From contig NC_059552.1 of assembly GCF_905220415.1 (NCBI RefSeq), positions 2,743,001 to 2,807,000 on the forward strand: a stretch of DNA of 64,000 nucleotides, read 5' to 3'. Below the pieces are notes generated by a model that had not been told where the DNA came from, ran no database searches, and saw only the letters and a list, made by a program, of their open reading frames with translations. Position numbers and translations under genes: made by a program. Origin of the DNA: Colias croceus. Lineage: Eukaryota > Arthropoda > Insecta > Lepidoptera > Pieridae. Of this stretch, positions 59,801 to 64,000 are shown piece by piece (positions within the stretch are counted from its first letter, which is position 1; every line of letters starts with the position of its first letter).

Positions 59801-60555
59801 GGAGACCATGTAGGGTTGACAGAATTAACAATTTAACATCAAAAACCGCAAAAATGTTTTTATACCTATGAGAACTTTATACAATATCACGTCTCTAACA
59901 AAATACTAAACTAATTACTTAAATCTCATAATTTTAAACAACGAAAACTATTAAAACTTCAATGTACCTACGGTATATGAAGAATCGCTCCCAACCCTAC
60001 CAACTTTTACCTTTTCGATATTGTACCCCATTTCCTCGTCATTATCCGCTACTAACCATGCAAAACGACACAAACGGGAACAAAACTATGTTGAACGAGC
60101 AACACAAAGGGCACCTAACCGCGAACTATTTTTCGATTAGAGACAGGTGGCAGCCCTGAGCACGAGCAAAGTATTCGGGTGTTTAGAAAGTTCCCCACAT
60201 TACTCGATAATTGATAAAGTTTAACATATAGCTGGGGATGCGGGCAGCCCAATATCGGCTAAACTGTTGACGCCTCTTGCGAGGTAAACGGCCTTAATGG
60301 CGGCTTCTTCATTTGTTCGCACTTCGCACGCTCAAATTATTTACGCCTTTGAAAGTAACTTTGGCGAAATTGTCTAAGTGCGTAATTGGAACTTTGGTCT
60401 TCTCGGTACTGTGAAACAAAGTACATTTTGTCTCTTGCGCTTTATACTAAGTACAAGAATAATTATTTATGGAATATGAATACAAAGGGTTCGGAAGCAA
60501 TTATTAATTTATAACGACGTGAAATAAGGTGCCCCTTTAGATGTATATATATTAA
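56878..60555. other. AT-rich noncoding DNA, nothing recognised
   Basis: Open frames are under about 85 codons and without motifs. A somewhat GC-richer patch lies at about 60230-60370. No RNA gene or bounded element was seen. Confidence 0.5.
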
Positions 60556-60559
60556 CTAG

Positions 60560-61690
60560 CTGGTGCGTTGTGCGCGGGCTGCAAGCAGCCCGCGAGCCCC
60601 TTTTGCCCCTGGGTTGAAGCTATAGGGCAGTCATTTGAAAATATATTCGAATTTTCTGTGCATTTGTTACATCTGCTAACAGCGATTCTACAGTCAGTCG
60701 GTAATGCTTATAAATTCCCAATTCAAATATTTTCTATTCTGGAATGCTGTCGACCTTCGAAGGTGCGTTGTGCGCGGGCTGCAAGCAGCCCGCGAGCCCC
60801 TTTTGCCCCTGGGTTGAAGCAATAGGGCAGTCATTTGAAAATAAATTCGAATTTTCTGTCCATTTGTAACATCTGCTAACAGCGATTCTACAGTCAGTCG
60901 GTAATGCTTATAAATTCCCCATTCAAGTATTTTCCACTCCGGGAGGCTGTCCACCTTCGAGGGAGCGTAGTGCGCGGGCTGCAAGCAGCCCGCGAAGCAT
61001 CCCAGGGCAGAAATCTTCAGTCATTTGAAAATGCATTAAAATTCCCCGTAAATTTGCTATTATCTGCAAACAGCGATTCCACAGTCAATCGGAAGTGCTT
61101 ATAAATTTCAAATTCAAATATTTTATATTCCGGGGGGCGGTTCACCTTCGAGGGTGCGTGGTGCGCGAGCTGCAAGCAGCTCGCGGCTCATCCCAGGGCA
61201 GAAATCTTCAGTCATTTTAAAATGCATTCGAATTTCCTTTCCAATTGTAACATCTGCTAACAGCGATTCTACAGTCAGTCGAAACTGCTTATAAATTCCC
61301 CATTCAAATATTTTCTATTCCGGGGGTATCCACCATCGAGGGTGCGTGGTGCGCGGGCTGCAAGCAGCCCGCGGTACATCCCAGGGACAAAAATCTTCAG
61401 TCATTTGAAAATGCGTTAAAATTCCCTGTCAATTTGTTATTATCTGCTAACAGCGATTCCACAGTCAATCGAAGTGCTTATAAATTCCCCATTCAAATAT
61501 TTTCTATTCCGGGGGGCTGTTCACCTTCGAGGACGCGCGGTGCGCGAGCTGCAAGCAGCTCGCGGCTCATCCCAGAGCAGAAATCTTCAGTCATTTGAAA
61601 ATGCATTCGAATTTCCTATCCATTTGTTACATCTGCTAACAGCGATTCTACAGTCAGTCGAAACTGCTTATAAATTACTTATTCAAATAT
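60560..61690 (-). repeat. tandem array of Helitron 3'-hairpin units, copy B
   Basis: Six hairpins lie at 60573-60594, 60773-60794, 60973-60994, 61164-61185, 61352-61373 and 61553-61574, spaced 200, 200, 191, 188 and 201 bases; a seventh diverged one is at 63081-63102. Units 4 and 6 have the paired GAGC/GCTC variant. Copy A has five units, so the arrays changed in number after the copies separated. Confidence 0.85.
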
Positions 61691-61779
61691 TGGTTAAATT
61701 TTTGAAACGTGATCCCGAATTTTATTTTTTTGATGTGTCTAATCAATAGCGGTGACTTTTCATAATAAACTGTTCAAGA

Positions 61780-62458
61780 CAATAAATGTGTGAAGATGTA
61801 TAAAACATATTGAAAACTTCAAGTCATCATTAGTAGCGTCGTTTAAAATCAAATTCATTATGCTTTCGGCACTAAAAATATCTAAGTGAAAGCCATAGCA
61901 CTAAAGTCAAAGGGTGTATCGAATAAGATATCGTTACACTATAAAAATAACTACTTTAAAAAAACCGACTTCAAAAACGGAAAAGTAAAAAATAATTAAT
62001 TAGTTACTACAGATTATTTAGTTGTGTTATTCACTATATAGGTTTGAAGTCGGTGCCAAGCATAAGCACTTATTAAACTACGCTATTTTTTGATACAAGA
62101 ACTACGATTATTTCGATACAAGAACTACCTACTTGCAATTCAATTACATTATTCGCAATACAAAAAATTGGCTATTTTCGATACAAAAACTACACTACTC
62201 TTGGTGTAAGTCCTACGCTTATAAAGCGTGAACGATTGGCTCATTCACTCAATAAATGTGTGAAGATGAATATATTATTACGTATTGAAAACTTCAGTCT
62301 TTTTAGTAGCTTCGTTTAAAATCAAAATCATTATGTTTTCGGCACTAAAATTAAGAACCTACTTTTCCGTTTTTGAAGTCGGTTTTTTTAACGTAGTTTT
62401 AATAGTTTTTAACCTACGTAGTTTTTTTGTTTGAGTGGGAATCGCCCTAAAGTCGCTT
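61780..62458. repeat. insertion nested in Helitron copy B
   Basis: The Helitron sequence breaks after TGTTCAAGA and resumes at a second TGTTCAAGA (62459), compared with continuous sequence in copy A. The insert holds AAAAAAACCGACTTCAAAAA near 61960 and the inverse TTTTTGAAGTCGGTTTTTTT near 62367, and two direct copies of about 100 bases that begin CAATAAATGTGTGAAGATG (61780 and 62251) and include GTTTAAAATCAAA and TTTCGGCACTAAAA. The class is unknown. Confidence 0.65.
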
Positions 62459-62469
62459 CTGTTCAAGAG

Positions 62470-63028
62470 TTTACTTAACACGCTCGTCGCTTAATCGCTC
62501 CTCGCTACCTATTTGAATATTTACGCCGGCCGCTGACGTGACTTGCTCGCTTCGCTCGCTTGGCTAGTGCAGTAGTTCAAAAGTTAACCTAACTCGCTCG
62601 TCGCTTCGCTCCTCGCTACTTCTTTGAATATTTACGCCGGCCGCTGACGTGACTTGCTCGCTTCGCTCGCTTGGCTAGTGCAGTAGTTCAAAAGTTAACC
62701 TAACTCGCTCGTCGCTTCGCTCCTCGCTCTTTCTTTCAATATTTACGCCGGCTGCTGACGTGACTTGCTCGCTTCGCTCGCTTGGCTAGTGCAGTAGTTC
62801 AAAAGTTAACCTTACTCGCTCGTCGCTTCGCTCCTCGCTACTTCTTTGAATTTTTACGCCGGCCGCTGACGTGACTTGCTCGCTTCGCTCGCTTGGCTAG
62901 TGCAGTAGTTCAAAAGTTAACCTAACACGCTCGTCGCTTCGCTCCTCGCTACCTATTTAAATATTTACGCCAGCCGCTGCCGTGATTCGCTCGCTTCGCT
63001 CGCTTGGCTCGTGCGGTAGTTCAAAAGT
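62470..63028. repeat. minisatellite, 111-bp units, copy B
   Basis: GTTAACC starts recur at 62583, 62694, 62805 and 62916, exactly 111 bases apart. Units differ from those of copy A by lacking four bases (the TAGG of GATAGGTAGTTC) and by GACTTGCTCGC in place of GACTCGCTCGC. The array was therefore homogenised separately in each copy. Confidence 0.85.
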
Positions 63029-63209
63029 TAATAAATATTTATTACTCCGGGAGGCTGTCAACCTTCGAGGTTGTGCGGTGCGCGAGCAGCAAGCAGCCCG
63101 CGGCGCCGTCTTTTGCCGTTGCTATTCAATTACCCTTCCTACTATGGAAATTTCCATACAAAATTTTCGAAAAAAAAAATTTCGCTTTTTACCAAATATT
63201 TTTACATGC

Positions 63210-64000
63210 CTGGAAGCGGACCAGGTTTTGAAGCATTTTTTACTTCGGCGACCCCGCCCTACCTGCCACCGGTTCAGAGAGCCGTTGAATTTCGTGATGT
63301 ATGGAAAATGGAAACCGAGGGTCGGAGAGAAATTTTGAGTATGCAGTTTTGTAAATATGGCCGATTAAAGCACAGAAGTCAATTTTCAGACCGATCGTGA
63401 CGGAACCGGCGCCACCAACTTGCTTTGAAAAATTGGCCATTTTTGAAAAAAAAATTGCGTCCAATTTGAAATTTCTCGATTGCCCTGGGAGCGCCCCATC
63501 TTCCTGATCAATTTTTAGTTCTACACCCCCCGGCTATCTAGTGCCGTTTTGGAGAGCCGTCGAATTTCGCGTTGTATGAAACTCGGAAACCAGCGATGGA
63601 AACTCGATTATGAGTATGCCATCTCAATGTGCGGCTCGACTAAAGCCCCTGTGCCAAGTTTCAGCGCGATCGGACCAGAGATGACCATTTTAGAATTTGT
63701 ATGGCGGCGGCCATTTTTTCCGCCATTTTGAATTTTTTTCACTATCTGTGGTAATTGCTCGAGGTCTACTACAAGTTTAGTTTGAGCACCCCAGATGTAG
63801 CTGCTACCGTTTGCGCGGGCCGTTGACCGTCTTCGAGAGATGAGGGAAAGTTTAAGATTTCGGATTTTTCTGGATATCCTGGGAGCTGGGCGAGTACGAA
63901 TGCATCATTGGTGTATTTCTCCATTGCACCACCTCGTCTAAATTTACGTTTTTATGTTTGCGCCAAAAATGGAAAAATTCCAAAATCGAGCGTCCCACTG
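63210..64000. repeat. degenerate internal repeats of about 260 bp, copy B (partial)
   Basis: The first three units match those of copy A closely, with the ACCGGTTCAG, GTGCCGTTTTGG and ACCGTTTGCGCG marks in the same order. The region is cut by the window end, so the 5' end of this Helitron is not visible. Confidence 0.7.

Larger units (their letters stand above)
60556..64000 (-). mobile_element. nonautonomous Helitron, copy B (runs off the window)
   Basis: The 3' terminus matches copy A: hairpin 60573-60594, 13 bases, CTAG|T at 60556. Then come the hairpin array, the minisatellite and the degenerate 260-bp region, which is cut by the window end. Sequence shared with copy A is close but the arrays differ in unit number, and an insertion of about 0.7 kb at 61780-62458 is absent from A. 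Confidence 0.8.

Overview
The window reads as AT-rich, intron-poor-looking noncoding DNA from a moth or butterfly (Lepidoptera). I infer this from the repeat set: several copies of a short Helitron-like repeat that starts TC and ends CTAG|T (the Lep1 type), a tRNA-derived SINE, two copies of a larger nonautonomous Helitron, R1-clade, RTE-like and CR1/Daphne-like LINEs, a mariner relic and several MITEs. I see no host protein-coding gene, no convincing exon and no intact functional tRNA gene. Nearly all longer open frames are explained by mobile elements, by their antisense strands or by repeat arrays.

Layout. 1-12.5 kb: AT-rich sequence with a tRNA-like SINE, three Lep1-type Helitrons, two copies of one MITE family with TWA target duplications and two other MITEs. 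12.5-14.3 kb: the 3' end of a CR1/Daphne-like LINE and a small tandem duplication. 18.2-18.4 kb: a 178-bp 5'-truncated R1-clade insertion with a perfect 14-bp target duplication. 22.2-26.1 kb: a decayed Helitron, a 203-bp-period tandem duplication, a perfect G-quadruplex motif and a 5'-truncated RTE-like LINE with an 11-bp target duplication. 26.1-32.7 kb: little recognisable. 32.7-39.0 kb: an apparently full-length, GC-rich R1-clade retrotransposon (5' UTR, ORF1 with a coiled coil and CCHC knuckles, ORF2 with endonuclease, reverse transcriptase and a C-terminal CCHC), poly(A) tail and 14-bp target duplication. ORF2 has a single in-frame TAA, and ORF1 appears shifted by one base in an A8 run just before a TAATG stop/start junction. 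39-45.9 kb: AT-rich, with a GC-richer island at about 41.2-41.5 kb. 45.9-49.2 kb and 60.6 kb to the window end: two copies of a minus-strand Helitron whose 3'-terminal hairpin unit is tandemly repeated, followed by a 111-115-bp minisatellite and by a degenerate region of about 260-bp period. 49.6-53.1 kb: a Lep1-type Helitron, a dead mariner, a MITE and a reversed Helitron. 54.0-54.9 kb: a cluster of related inverted repeats. 56.7 kb: a MITE with 59-bp terminal inverted repeats.

How the parts work together: the only multi-gene unit is the R1-clade element, where ORF1 would bind the RNA and ORF2 would nick the target and reverse transcribe. Everything else is nonautonomous or broken. The most informative observations are the covarying hairpin in the 3' UTRs of two R1-clade insertions, the broken ORF1-ORF2 junction, and the multiplied, covarying 3' hairpins of the larger Helitron.
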